A stretch of DNA of 64,000 bases, taken from JAGVPT01 sp963717445 (GTDB taxonomy: Bacteria > Bacteroidota > Ignavibacteria > UBA10030 > UBA8401). Location of the stretch: positions 2,728,001 to 2,792,000 of the forward strand of contig OY970334.1 of the NCBI GenBank assembly GCA_963717445.1. Direction: 5' to 3'. The translations under genes and the position numbers were made by a program. Of this stretch, positions 19,282 to 28,604 are shown in pieces; positions within the stretch are counted from its first letter, which is position 1, and every line of letters starts with the position of its first letter. Under the pieces are notes generated by a model. It saw only the letters and a program-made list of their open reading frames with translations, did not search any database and was not told the DNA's origin.

Positions 19282-20157
19282 ATGAAAAAAATCACACCTG
19301 CGATTTTTGTTCTTCTCGGTTTTTACAGTTGGTCGTGCGGTCTTCTACAAACGGTCGCTGTGAATTCAACGTCGCGGATCGTCGATAATGGCCTCATCGC
19401 TATATTTGAGGAGTCCGATCTTACGCTTGCGGAGCAATCGATTCCTGCAAACATAACGCTTCTCGAAGCTCTCTACCGCTCAAAAGATGATGACGACGAT
19501 CATCTCGCATTATTATTAACTCAAGCATACACCGGCTACGCTCTCGGGTTTGTCGAGGACAAAGACCCCGACCGTGCAAAAGCGCTCTACGTTCGGGCGC
19601 GCGATTACGGATTATCTGTGCTGAGGAAAAATAAGGAATTCAACGCCGCGTTCGACGGCAGCCCAGAAGAATTCAAACACGGCGTTGCCGCATTTACCAA
19701 GGACGATGTACCGATAATATTCTGGACGGCGAATGCATGGGGAAACTTTATTAAATTAAGCCTTGCCGATCCGTCGGCGCTTGCCGATCTGCATAAGGTC
19801 AACTCACTGATGGAGTTTGTACTCCGGAACGACGAGAAGTTCTATTACGGCAGCGCTGATCTTTATTTCGGAACGATGCTGGCAACAGTGCCGAAAAGTC
19901 TCGGCGGTAAACCCGACAGCGCAAAAATTCATTTTGACAGATGTCTTGATATCGGAGAGCGGAAATTCCTTCTCCCGTTTGTTTTTATGGCACAGAGTTA
20001 CGCCGTCCAGATTCAAGACAAGTCGCTTTTTGAATCTTCGCTGAAAACGGTTGAAGACGCCTCCATCGATATTCTGCCGGAACAACGCCTGGTCAACGCG
20101 ATCGCGAAGGAGAAAGCAAAGGCATTGCTTGCGAAAGAGAATGACCTGTTTTTCTAG
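19282..20157 (+). CDS. tatT: TatT-like TRAP-associated lipoprotein
   Basis: Periplasmic helical-repeat partner of a TRAP substrate-binding protein. The N-terminus is a lipoprotein signal (lipobox around YSWSC, Cys at residue 18), so it is membrane-anchored. The rest is all-helical, TPR-like (LALLLTQAYTGYA, DRAKALYVRARDYG, SAKIHFDRCLDIGE), matching the TatT family first described in Treponema pallidum. 291 aa. The frame is open to 19090 inside the palindromic repeat, but ATG 19282 begins the signal peptide. dctP follows 48 bases later, the same order as in other TatT-TRAP operons. Confidence 0.82.
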   Translation: MKKITPAIFVLLGFYSWSCGLLQTVAVNSTSRIVDNGLIAIFEESDLTLAEQSIPANITLLEALYRSKDDDDDHLALLLTQAYTGYALGFVEDKDPDRAKALYVRARDYGLSVLRKNKEFNAAFDGSPEEFKHGVAAFTKDDVPIIFWTANAWGNFIKLSLADPSALADLHKVNSLMEFVLRNDEKFYYGSADLYFGTMLATVPKSLGGKPDSAKIHFDRCLDIGERKFLLPFVFMAQSYAVQIQDKSLFESSLKTVEDASIDILPEQRLVNAIAKEKAKALLAKENDLFF

Positions 20158-20205
20158 AGAAGAATCATTGCCGGTTCAACACGTGACTGTTAAAGGAATA
20201 ACTGC

Positions 20206-21198
20206 ATGAAACATTTCATCATAGCGCTTCTTATCCTCGCCGGTCGGGCTTCTGCACAAGAATACACGATCAAATTTGCCACCCTCGCCCCGGAAGGGAG
20301 TACATGGATTACCGTCATGAGAGAATACGACCAGGCAATTCGCAAGGAAAGCGGGGGGCGGCTTGGTTTCAAGATTTACGCAGGCGGAGTAGCCGGCGAC
20401 GAAAAGGACGTCATTCGTAAAATCCGCCTTGGAGAATTTCAGAGTGCCGGTATCACCGGCGTCGGCATCGGTGAGATCGCAAAGCCCGTGCGAATCCTCG
20501 ACGCCCCGTTTCTTTTCAAAAATCACGACGAAGTAGACTACATCATAGATCAATACGACGCTGAATTTCGTAAAGAATTTGAAAACGGTGGATATGTGCT
20601 TCTCGGATGGGCAGAGGTTGGGTTTGTGTACGTCTTTACCAATACTCCTGTGACCAAAGTGGAAGACATGCGTAACGTGAAAATGTGGCAGTGGGAAGGG
20701 GACCCTGTCGCCGAGGCGACATTCAAAGCATTCGGCATTAATCCAATCCCGCTTTCAATTACCGATGTGCTGACGTCGCTCCAGACCGGCCTCATCAACG
20801 GTATGTACACATCACCCCTTGCTGCCGTTTCATTGCAATGGTACACCGCTACAAAATATATGCTCGACTACCCTCTCACGAACGCGTCCGGAGCAGTGGT
20901 CATCGCGAAGAGAGATTTTGACAAAATGCCGCCGGACATTCAGGAAATTCTCCTCCGCAACGGGAAAAAGCTGATGCGAAAACTCACCGAGCTCAGCCGC
21001 AAAGACAATGCGAAATCCCTCGATGTGCTGAAGAAAAATAAAATTATTTTCACGAAGCCCGATGCGAGTGAAATAAGCCACTACGAGGAGATCGGAAGAA
21101 ACGCGCGCCGGTTGATGGTCGGGAAACTTTATTCCGAAGACCTTCTCAATCGCGTGGAAAAATCGGTTGCAGACTTCCGTGCCAGGGAGAAGAAATGA
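20206..21198 (+). CDS. dctP: TRAP transporter substrate-binding protein (DctP family)
   Basis: Periplasmic solute receptor of a tripartite ATP-independent transporter. It has a signal peptide (1-18, ASAQE) and the DctP fold (FATLAPEGSTW; SLQTGLINGMYTSP). In most DctP proteins an Arg in the motif LKGLKIR clamps the substrate carboxylate; here the aligned segment is MRNVKMWQWEGD, with Trp at that place. Together with TatT next door this points to a non-classical, perhaps apolar ligand (inference). It overlaps dctQ by ATGA. Confidence 0.9.
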   Translation: MKHFIIALLILAGRASAQEYTIKFATLAPEGSTWITVMREYDQAIRKESGGRLGFKIYAGGVAGDEKDVIRKIRLGEFQSAGITGVGIGEIAKPVRILDAPFLFKNHDEVDYIIDQYDAEFRKEFENGGYVLLGWAEVGFVYVFTNTPVTKVEDMRNVKMWQWEGDPVAEATFKAFGINPIPLSITDVLTSLQTGLINGMYTSPLAAVSLQWYTATKYMLDYPLTNASGAVVIAKRDFDKMPPDIQEILLRNGKKLMRKLTELSRKDNAKSLDVLKKNKIIFTKPDASEISHYEEIGRNARRLMVGKLYSEDLLNRVEKSVADFRAREKK

Positions 21199-21704
21199 AG
21201 CTTCTGTTGTCCTTCGACCGATGGCTCGCCCGCATCACCGGATGGCTGATCATATTTTTTCTCGGCGTCATGATTATTATGGCGTTCGGCCAGGTTGTTC
21301 TCAGAGATTTTTTCCACACGAGCATTGAATGGGGGGATGTTTTTCTTCGCCATTTGGTTTTGTGGCTCGGCTTCCTCGGCGCTGTCATTGCCACGGGGGA
21401 AGGGCGTCATTTAAAAATTGAATTCATCAACAAGCTCGTCCCGGAGCGGTACCGAAAAATTATTTATATCGTTACAAATTTTTTTGCCGCCGCCGTTTGT
21501 TTCTTTTTGATGGAAGCTGCAATAACGTTCGTGCAGATGGAAGCGGAGTCTGCGGATACGCTCATCCTCAATCTTCCCACAACGTACTTTATTGTTATTA
21601 TTCCCGTCGGTTACGGGATCATTTCGTTTCGATTTATCGTCCGTTCTCTCGTCTTGGCGGCGGAAATTGTCAGGGGTAATTGGCATATCGAGGAGAAGCA
21701 CTGA
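21195..21704 (+). CDS. dctQ: TRAP transporter small permease (DctQ family)
   Basis: 169-aa inner-membrane subunit with four hydrophobic segments (about 14-38, 49-70, 90-112 and 128-150), the usual DctQ plan. EWGDVFLRHLVLWLGFLGA is the typical second-helix segment. The start overlaps the dctP stop (ATGA), and the stop shares one base with the dctM ATG, so all three subunits are coupled. Confidence 0.9.
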   Translation: MKLLLSFDRWLARITGWLIIFFLGVMIIMAFGQVVLRDFFHTSIEWGDVFLRHLVLWLGFLGAVIATGEGRHLKIEFINKLVPERYRKIIYIVTNFFAAAVCFFLMEAAITFVQMEAESADTLILNLPTTYFIVIIPVGYGIISFRFIVRSLVLAAEIVRGNWHIEEKH

Positions 21705-22966
21705 TGCCGGTTATTTATATCGTCCTTGCGCTGGCTGTTCTTGTCCTCTTCGGTGCGCCTCTTTTTGCGATTATCGGAACGATATCGTTGCTTGGATTTT
21801 CTTCTCAGAGTATCGATACTGCCGCAATTATTGTTGAGATGTACCGCCTCGCGAGCCAGCCGGTCCTGCTCGCCATTCCGCTTTTTACGGTTTCGGGATA
21901 TTTTCTCGCGGAGAGCAAAGCACCGCAGCGTATCGTTGCCCTTGCGCATGCGCTCATCGGATGGATGCCGGGCGGGCTGGCAATCGTTGTTCTTGCAAGC
22001 TGTGCCATTTTCACGGCGTTCACTGGAGGGTCGGGGATTACCATCGTTGCACTTGGCGGCCTTGTATTCCCGATTTTGATCGCTGAAAAATACAACGAGA
22101 AATTTGTTCTCGGTCTCGTGACGACGTCGGGGAGCCTCGGGTTGCTTTTCCCTCCCAGCCTGCCGATTATTTTGTACGGTACTGTCGCAGAGGTTTCGAT
22201 CGACCAGTTATTTCGGGCGGGAATTGTTCCGGGTATTTTGCTCGTCGTTGTTTTGGCGATCTACAGTATTCGCCAGGGAGTTGCTTCGAAGATTGAGCGG
22301 CACCCGTTCGAAGCGAAAAAATTATGGACGGCATTCAGAAATGTGATATGGGAAATTCCGCTGCCGTTCTTCATTATCGGCGGTATCTACGGCGGATATT
22401 TTACCGCCACGGAAGCTGCCGCCGTAACCGCATTTTATGTGTTTATTGTCGAAGTGTTTGTTTACAGGGACTTAAAACTTACGACCGACGTTCCAAGGGT
22501 AATGAAAGAAAGCATGGTCCTCGTCGGAGCGATTCTTATGATCCTTGCAATGGCGATGGGCCTCACGAGCTACCTTATCGATCAACAAATACCGCAGCAG
22601 TTGTTTGGGTTAATTCGACAGGTAGTTGCGAGCAAAATCGTTTTCCTGATGATCTTAAACGTCTTCTTGCTAGGGATCGGAATGATGATGGAAATCTTTT
22701 CGGCGATCGTCGTCGTTCCGCTTATTGTCCCGATTGCAAAACAGTACGGTGTGGACCCGATCCACCTCGGCATTATTTTTCTCGCCAACCTTGAAATTGC
22801 CTATTTAATGCCGCCGGTCGGGATGAATCTCTTTATGTCAAGCTTCCGGTTCAAGAAAACAATCGCGCAGGTCACGGTTGCCACATTTCCGTTTATCCTT
22901 GTCCTCTTGGCTGGGTTGTTTATTATCACCTATGTTCCGCAGTTGAGTTTGTGGTTGGTGAAGTAG
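21704..22966 (+). CDS. dctM: TRAP transporter large permease (DctM family)
   Basis: The Na+-coupled membrane channel subunit. It has about 12 membrane helices in 420 aa, with the two DctM signature regions: TAFTGGSGITIVALGGLVFP near residue 110 and FLANLEIAYLMPPVGMNLF near residue 370. ATG 21704 is used rather than the upstream TTG at 21680, because it overlaps the dctQ stop and begins at the first helix. It is the last gene of the operon; a repeat-rich gap follows. Confidence 0.93.
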   Translation: MPVIYIVLALAVLVLFGAPLFAIIGTISLLGFSSQSIDTAAIIVEMYRLASQPVLLAIPLFTVSGYFLAESKAPQRIVALAHALIGWMPGGLAIVVLASCAIFTAFTGGSGITIVALGGLVFPILIAEKYNEKFVLGLVTTSGSLGLLFPPSLPIILYGTVAEVSIDQLFRAGIVPGILLVVVLAIYSIRQGVASKIERHPFEAKKLWTAFRNVIWEIPLPFFIIGGIYGGYFTATEAAAVTAFYVFIVEVFVYRDLKLTTDVPRVMKESMVLVGAILMILAMAMGLTSYLIDQQIPQQLFGLIRQVVASKIVFLMILNVFLLGIGMMMEIFSAIVVVPLIVPIAKQYGVDPIHLGIIFLANLEIAYLMPPVGMNLFMSSFRFKKTIAQVTVATFPFILVLLAGLFIITYVPQLSLWLVK

Positions 22967-22982
22967 AGTGGGACTGCTGAAT

Positions 22983-23043
22983 AGTGGAATAATGGAATAA
23001 TGGAATGATGGAATAATGGATTCCATTCCGATATTCCACTACC
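22983..23043. repeat. Reiterated-word repeat (GGAATAAT units) with inverted end
   Basis: Four to five tandem GGAATRATGGAAT-type units are followed by an inverted copy; 22983-23000 is nearly complementary to 23026-23043. It lies after dctM and could act as a transcript end. The rest of the 22967-23292 gap shows only a small CTGAAGGGACTCC-type palindrome near 23210. Confidence 0.6.
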
Positions 23044-23292
23044 TCATACTTTTTCTCATCCCACAATTCCAAAATTCCTTGTTGCCCTCCTCATATTGCA
23101 CCCCCCAACGAAAAAGATTACATTTACGGCATTGAAACTGCCAAACCGCGCACATTTTGGCGGGAAGAGAAGGTTAATGAATCCGCGGAATTTGCAGGGT
23201 GGCGAACTGTCCTGAAGGGACTCCCTGGAGCGGATTTTTTGTATTGAAAGCAGATCGTTTGTAACGAGATAGAAAATAGGAGGGGAAAAACA

Positions 23293-23862
23293 ATGACAAA
23301 AATTCTTACGATACCAGCAAGGAAAATTTATACGATAAAAGCGATATTGAGCGGCTCCGAGCCGCTGATCTGGAGAAGGTTTGTAGTGCCGGGAGAGTAC
23401 AAGCTTTCGAAGCTGCACAGAGTGCTTCAAGTTGTCATGGGATGGGGAGAAGCTCACCTCCATGAATTTATTTTTAACGGAGTTTCTTTCGGCGAACCTT
23501 CACCGGAATATGGGGATGTAAAAATGTTTGACCACAAGAAAATGACTTTAAGCGGAATGATTCATGAGGAAAAGAGATCGTTTACCTATATCTATGATTT
23601 TGGAGACGGCTGGCAGCATGAATTGACTGTAGAAAGAATTGCAGCGCCTGAAAAAGACGCCCGTTATCCGATATGTCTGGCGGGTGAGCGGGCATGCCCG
23701 CCCGAAGACTGCGGCGGCATGGGCGGTTACGATGATTTGCTTGAAGCGCTGGAGAATCCCAAAACGGAAGACCAAAAAGAGCTGGCCGAATGGGTGGGCG
23801 ACTTTAACCCGGAAGTGTTCGATTTGGAAAAAGTGAATTCGAGATTGAAAAGGATTAGATAA
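23293..23862 (+). CDS. Plasmid pRiA4b ORF-3 family protein
   Basis: A 189-aa protein of the pRiA4b ORF-3-like (IS1096 passenger) family. Family hallmarks are present: LSGSEPLIWRRFVVPGEYKL near the start, LHRVLQVVMGWGEAHLHEF, the acidic YIYDFGDGWQHELTVE segment, and a Cys-rich turn (ICLAGERACPPEDCGGMGGY). The biochemical role of the family is unknown; it is often carried by mobile or accessory DNA, which fits the start of the 23-31 kb island. ATG 23293 has a strong AGGAGGGG site nine bases upstream. Confidence 0.88.
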   Translation: MTKILTIPARKIYTIKAILSGSEPLIWRRFVVPGEYKLSKLHRVLQVVMGWGEAHLHEFIFNGVSFGEPSPEYGDVKMFDHKKMTLSGMIHEEKRSFTYIYDFGDGWQHELTVERIAAPEKDARYPICLAGERACPPEDCGGMGGYDDLLEALENPKTEDQKELAEWVGDFNPEVFDLEKVNSRLKRIR

Positions 23863-23871
23863 TAGAGAGAA

Positions 23872-24060
23872 ATAAATACCGTTTTCCGTGAGACCCACCC
23901 CTTTGGGGGAAGAGTTTATTTCCGGTTGACAAAAGAAAAAAAAACGAACTGGTGGCACATCGACACCGGTTTGCGTCGGCGAAACATTTTCCAGGCGCGT
24001 TTCGGCGATGCCGAAATTTCGTTCGAACGGAAAGAAGATTATAATAATGGAAGATGTGCA
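23872..24060 (+). pseudogene. Possible coding remnant cut off by a palindromic repeat
   Basis: An open frame after an in-frame TAG (23863) reads protein-like (HPFGGRVYFRLTKEKK, then TNWWHIDTGLRRRNIF and ARFGDAEISFERKEDY) but has no ATG start, and runs straight into the palindromic element at 24074. I do not recognise it. It may be a degraded gene end or chance coding; confidence is low. Confidence 0.25.
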
Positions 24061-24073
24061 AGTGGAATGGAAG

Positions 24074-24199
24074 CACCACCCCTGACGCTTCGCGTCATCC
24101 CCTCCTCGGCGAGGAGGGAATGAGCGATCCTACATTTTCTTTTGAACAATAGCCGCAATACAAACTCCCCTCCCGAAGAGGAGGGGCAGGGGGTGGTGG
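24074..24199. repeat. Composite GC-rich palindromic element
   Basis: Outer arms CACCACCCCTG (24074-24084) and its near complement (24187-24199) enclose further hairpins: GACGCTTCGCGTC, CCTCCTCGGCGAGGAGG (about 24101-24117) and CCCCTCCCGAAGAGGAGGGG. It has the same two-level layout as the 18792-19148 element. Related GC-rich palindromes occur inside the next gene. Confidence 0.7.
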
Positions 24200-24282
24200 A
24201 TTCGTTGCAATTGACAGGTGTTTTATCTACCTTTTTGCGGGAAAGGGAAGGGGAAAAACCAGGCCCCCGATAAACAGATAGC

Positions 24283-27200
24283 ATGGACACAACTCGAAGC
24301 TCCGCAAAATCCACAATCGAGAAACTTGTTCATTTCTTCGAGCAGAATATCCATCAGTTCAAATCCTCCTCTTTTAACGAAACTCAAGCGCGTCAACAAC
24401 TGATCGATCCATTCTTCGAAGCGTTGGGCTGGGATATCACCAACCGCGGGATGAAACCGCTCTATTTGCAGGAAGTCATTCCCGAAGGCCGGGTGAAAAC
24501 GAACATCGGAAAAGAAGTGCGCGAGCAAACAGTGATGTTCGACCCGAAGCAAACTCTCGGCAAGGAATACAAAGAATATGCTTCAATTCTCGATTACATC
24601 GCTGAGGATGAATACAAAGCGAGCATTAAAGAAGCGACTAAAAAACCCGACTACCGTTTTCGGATAAAAGGCCAGACAAAATTTTTTGTGGAGGCTAAGA
24701 AACCATTTGTCGATCTATCGAAAAATCAGGATGCAATCTTTCAGGTAAAACGCTACGGATTCTCCGGTCGCGTGCCGGTTTCCATTCTCACGGACTTCGA
24801 GCAGTTCCGCGTTTTCGATTGCACGCACAAACCGCTCTACGAAAAGCCGAAGCTCGGTATTATCAAAGAATTCGACTTAACCTACGCGCACTACCTCGAC
24901 GAGTTCGACAATCTCTACGATACGTTTTCACGCGAGGCTGTGGAGGCCGGTTCACTCGACACGCTTACTAAAAAGCTTCTTCAAAAGAAAACAGGCGATT
25001 TTGCGCTCGACAAAACGTTTCTCGATGACCTTTCCAGGTGGCGTGAGGAACTTGCGCGCGATATCGCAAAGCATCCCCGCAACCGGCGCCAGTTGAACGA
25101 TTACACGCTCAACGAAAGCGTGCAGCGCATTCTCGACCGTATTGTCTTCTTTCGCGTCTGCGAGGACCGCGAGATTGAAGTAGAGAATACGCTCCTCGCC
25201 GTTCTCCAAATGTGGAAAAGCCGCACGGGCATTTCGCTCTATTCCCTGCTCAACGAGCTTTTCAAACAGCGCCGGACGCTGTACAACGGATTGCTCTTTT
25301 CACCGCACGAATGTGAAGAATTGGAAGTAGGGGATGATGTTCTTCTTAAAATTCTGCAGAACCTTAATTATCCTTTCTCGCCGTACCACTTTAATGAAAT
25401 CGGCGTCGAGATTCTCGGCAGCATTTACGAGAAATTTCTCGGCAAGACGATTCATCTCGCAAAGAAGAATGTTATCGTATCGGAAAAGCCCGAGGTGCGC
25501 AAAGCCGGCGGAGTCTATTACACGCCGCAGTACATCGTGAATTACATTGTGGATAATACGCTCGGGAAGCTGCTCTACTCGACCCCTTCTGTTTCGACTT
25601 CGCCGGAACGTTTCCCCCTTGCAGGGGGAGAGAACATTCCCTCCCCTGACGGGGGAGGGACAAAGGGTGGGGTCACGCTCCTTTCCCCCAAGCAAGTTGC
25701 AAAACTGAAGATCATCGACATTGCCTGCGGCTCCGGTTCGTTTCTTTTGGGTGCGTTTCAAAAATTGATCGACTATCACATCGAATGGTACACTCAGCAC
25801 CCGAAAGACATTCAGATAATTAACAATGTGCCCGATGCGTACAACGATGTGAACGGCAACCTGCGGCTTTCGTCCCGCAAAAAGCGGGATATTCTGGTGA
25901 ACAATATTTATGGCGTCGATATCGACCGGCAGGCGGTGGAAGTAACGCAGATGTCGCTGTATTTAAAAGTGCTCGAGAATGAAAATGCCGACACGCTCAA
26001 CCCGCAAATGACGCTGGCGCTTAAAGAGGTCTATTTGCCGGCGCTGACAAACAATATTAAATGCGGCAATTCGCTTATTGGGACAGACTTTGGCGCACAG
26101 GGAGAGATGTTTGATGATGGCACACGGATGAAAATAAATCCGTTCGATTGGGAGACTGAGTTTTCAGAAATATTCTTCCCCTCAATGAGGGGGAGAAGTT
26201 CCGACGAAGTCGGAACAGAAGGGGTCGGAGGATTTGATTGTGTGATTGGGAATCCGCCGTATCGAATCATTGGAAAGGAAGACATTTCAGATTCTGATAA
26301 ACAATACTTTGAGCAAAGGTATAAATCATTTCAATACAAAGCTGATCTCTATCATTTTTTTATTGAACGTGGAATTGGTCTTTTGAAGCCTAAGGGTCTG
26401 CTTGGTTTTATTACACCCAATACATGGTTCACGCTTCAGTTCACGAAAAATCTTCGACGCTTTGTATTAGAAAATTCGTTGATCAAGACACTCACAATAT
26501 TTAACCATCAAGTTTTTGATGAAGCGAATGTGGATACGGCAATCGAAGTCTTTGAAAAACCAGATAAGCATGAATTGGTTGAATCAAATGAAATTGCGAT
26601 ACAAGTATTCCCCACAGATTTCACAGAAAGTCTATTAATAAATTATTTAGAAAGCAGAATCGAAAAGCAACAAGAATGGATGAATGATCCACTATTTCGA
26701 TTCGAATTTCGTGCGGTTGGCGCTGAGAATGGAATTCTAAAGAACATTGCTAAGAGGACAAAGCCACTTAGCGAATTGGCCAAAGCTTCATTAGGAACAC
26801 AAGCCTACAACAGCAGTAAACATACAAAGGAGCAAATTAAGAAACGCATCTTTCATTCAAAGACAAAACTCAGTAAAGAATATCTTCGTGAATTATCAGG
26901 TGGAGATGTTGGTCGATATTCGCTGAGGTGGATAAAAAAGGAGTGGATTAAGTATGGGCCTTGGTTACACGATTACAGACCAATGGAGTGGTTGACTGGG
27001 CCGAGATTGCTTGTTAGAGAGATAACCGCAAAAGATGAATACAAAATATGCGCAACTTACACTGAAGAAACATACTGCAATTATAAAACTATTTTAAATA
27101 TAATTCCCGGAGAAAACGAATTCCATTCAATGAAGTTTATCTTAGGCATTTTAAATTCGAGACTGCTTTCATGGTTGTATCCATTGACATCGAATAAAAT

Positions 27201-27489
27201 TGTTAAGGAAAATTTTCCAAGATTGTCTGTTGGCGATTTGAAACAACTTCCGATTCGTGCCATTGACTTCGCGAAACCAGAAGAGAAGAAAATGCACGAC
27301 GATCTTGTCTCACTTGTCGATAAGATGCTCGATTTGCACAAACAAATTGAAAAAGCAAGCTTCGACAGCGAGAAAGAACCAATTGCGCGGCAAATCAATG
27401 CAACGGATAAAAAGATTGATCAGCTTGTGTACCAGCTTTACGGGTTGACTGAGGAAGAAATAAAGATTGTGGAGGGTGGAAATGAATGA
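24283..27489 (+). CDS. Type IIG restriction-modification enzyme (Eco57I-like)
   Basis: Single-chain nuclease, N6-adenine methyltransferase and specificity protein, 1068 aa. The N-terminal PD-(D/E)xK nuclease is seen as PDY (122-124) and VEAKK (136-140). The methyltransferase has motif I DIACGSGSFLLG (near 480) and motif IV NPPY (near 657), followed by a TaqI-like specificity region. Two GC-rich palindromic repeats are inserted in frame (about residues 439-469 and 630-649). Codon use turns clearly more AT-rich just after NPPY, so the specificity half may have been swapped. No separate R, M or S gene is nearby, which fits type IIG. Confidence 0.88.
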   Translation: MDTTRSSAKSTIEKLVHFFEQNIHQFKSSSFNETQARQQLIDPFFEALGWDITNRGMKPLYLQEVIPEGRVKTNIGKEVREQTVMFDPKQTLGKEYKEYASILDYIAEDEYKASIKEATKKPDYRFRIKGQTKFFVEAKKPFVDLSKNQDAIFQVKRYGFSGRVPVSILTDFEQFRVFDCTHKPLYEKPKLGIIKEFDLTYAHYLDEFDNLYDTFSREAVEAGSLDTLTKKLLQKKTGDFALDKTFLDDLSRWREELARDIAKHPRNRRQLNDYTLNESVQRILDRIVFFRVCEDREIEVENTLLAVLQMWKSRTGISLYSLLNELFKQRRTLYNGLLFSPHECEELEVGDDVLLKILQNLNYPFSPYHFNEIGVEILGSIYEKFLGKTIHLAKKNVIVSEKPEVRKAGGVYYTPQYIVNYIVDNTLGKLLYSTPSVSTSPERFPLAGGENIPSPDGGGTKGGVTLLSPKQVAKLKIIDIACGSGSFLLGAFQKLIDYHIEWYTQHPKDIQIINNVPDAYNDVNGNLRLSSRKKRDILVNNIYGVDIDRQAVEVTQMSLYLKVLENENADTLNPQMTLALKEVYLPALTNNIKCGNSLIGTDFGAQGEMFDDGTRMKINPFDWETEFSEIFFPSMRGRSSDEVGTEGVGGFDCVIGNPPYRIIGKEDISDSDKQYFEQRYKSFQYKADLYHFFIERGIGLLKPKGLLGFITPNTWFTLQFTKNLRRFVLENSLIKTLTIFNHQVFDEANVDTAIEVFEKPDKHELVESNEIAIQVFPTDFTESLLINYLESRIEKQQEWMNDPLFRFEFRAVGAENGILKNIAKRTKPLSELAKASLGTQAYNSSKHTKEQIKKRIFHSKTKLSKEYLRELSGGDVGRYSLRWIKKEWIKYGPWLHDYRPMEWLTGPRLLVREITAKDEYKICATYTEETYCNYKTILNIIPGENEFHSMKFILGILNSRLLSWLYPLTSNKIVKENFPRLSVGDLKQLPIRAIDFAKPEEKKMHDDLVSLVDKMLDLHKQIEKASFDSEKEPIARQINATDKKIDQLVYQLYGLTEEEIKIVEGGNE
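25598..25690. repeat. In-frame palindromic insertion 1 in the type IIG gene
   Basis: It carries the hairpins CCCCCTTGCAGGGGG and CTCCCCTGACGGGGGAG and stays open, coding the low-complexity segment FPLAGGENIPSPDGGG and TKGG. It lies just before methyltransferase motif I, where the family needs no such segment. Confidence 0.65.
26175..26232. repeat. In-frame palindromic insertion 2 in the type IIG gene
   Basis: CCCCTCAATGAGGGG and GTTCCGACGAAGTCGGAAC hairpins, followed by an AAGGGGTCGGAGG tail like that of insertion 1. It codes SMRGRSSDEVGTEGVGG directly before the segment FDCVIGNPPY. Confidence 0.6.
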
Positions 27490-27623
27490 TATAGAAATGC
27501 GTAGACTCAATTTTCATCTCATTCCCAACGTCCTCGTTGAGAACGTAAAACCCATGTTGAAGTACAAGCGCTTATTTGTTACCTTAAATAAGGTCATTCC
27601 TTCCATACAATAAAAAGCAAGCC

Positions 27624-28604
27624 ATGAAAAGGAAACCCAAGACAAATACCATACAATATAGAGTCTTATTAAAGGGTCTTCCCACGCCAAGCGGCGCAAT
27701 CACATTTAGTGCGCTCAAAAGTATTATTGATATTCTGTCCGAAGGTTCTGAGCGTGCACTTCGGTTGGCGTTGGAAGGAGAAAGTGTAAAACGGGGAACT
27801 GTTCCGTCGTGGTTATCGGCATCAGCAGACTTTGTACTGAAAGATATTAAAAAGGGATCTACAGTGTTGGTCTTTGAAGCGCCTACCTTAGGTTCGGTAG
27901 CCGAAGAGCAGATTCGACAACCCGATTTATGGAACATAGTACCATCGCCGGAAGAAACTGCAATAACTGTACTGTCAAAAACTATTGCCGACGCTGAAAG
28001 TGAAAATCTCGACAGCGATAACCTTGACCGCGGCGTTCTCGAAACGTTGACGGAATTCAAACGCCTGTTGAACGGCACCGATTTGAAAATTGAACTTACT
28101 TCAGAAAAGAGAAAGCAAGACAAATTCCGGCTCGACAATGTTTTATATCAAAAAATCAACAGAATACGGAACGAGACACCTGAACCACAAGCAGCGTTAT
28201 TGACCGGTTTTCTGAACATGATCCAACACAGTCAACGCCGCTTTGAACTTATGATGGAAAACGGACAAACGGTTCGCGGAAAAATGAGTGAGAATTCTAT
28301 CAATATTGAACAGGTGCGGAATTTGTGGGGGAAAAAAGTAACCGTCAAAGGTGTGTTGTATTATACCCCCTCAAAGAAACCAAGATTTTTAGAAGCAGAG
28401 ATTATTACATCCAAACAATCTGGAGACGATATTTTTAACACAATACCCGTTCCGTTTAAAGCACCCGATTCGCTTTTACAGGCGCAGTCCCGACTTGTCG
28501 GGACGTTTGAAGGAATCGTTTCAGAAATTTGGGGCAAGTGGCCCGGAGATGAGAGTATCGAGGAGCTTTTGGAGGAGTTGAAGGAAATAAGCGCTGAAAA
28601 ATAA
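27624..28604 (+). CDS. Unrecognised 326-aa protein coupled to a PIN-domain protein
   Basis: No named function. The N-terminal ~100 residues look like a compact domain (LLKGLPTPSGAITFSALKS, GTVPSWLSASADF, KGSTVLVFEAPTLG). A helical middle (about 110-210) and a beta-rich region resembling a small barrel (about 215-270: VRGKMSENSINIEQVR, VTVKGVLYYTP) follow, then an acidic C-terminal helix (ESIEELLEELKEI). Its TAA shares a base with the ATG of the PIN gene (TAATG), so the two are translationally coupled. That makes it a candidate antitoxin or regulator, though far larger than usual VapB antitoxins. No signal peptide. Confidence 0.7.
   Translation: MKRKPKTNTIQYRVLLKGLPTPSGAITFSALKSIIDILSEGSERALRLALEGESVKRGTVPSWLSASADFVLKDIKKGSTVLVFEAPTLGSVAEEQIRQPDLWNIVPSPEETAITVLSKTIADAESENLDSDNLDRGVLETLTEFKRLLNGTDLKIELTSEKRKQDKFRLDNVLYQKINRIRNETPEPQAALLTGFLNMIQHSQRRFELMMENGQTVRGKMSENSINIEQVRNLWGKKVTVKGVLYYTPSKKPRFLEAEIITSKQSGDDIFNTIPVPFKAPDSLLQAQSRLVGTFEGIVSEIWGKWPGDESIEELLEELKEISAEK

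Noticed and set aside
24283..24552. Separate type I hsdS or hsdR genes around the restriction enzymes
   Set aside because: Nuclease, methylase and specificity regions are all within the single chains at 24283-27489 and 36599-39757; no neighbouring S or helicase subunit.
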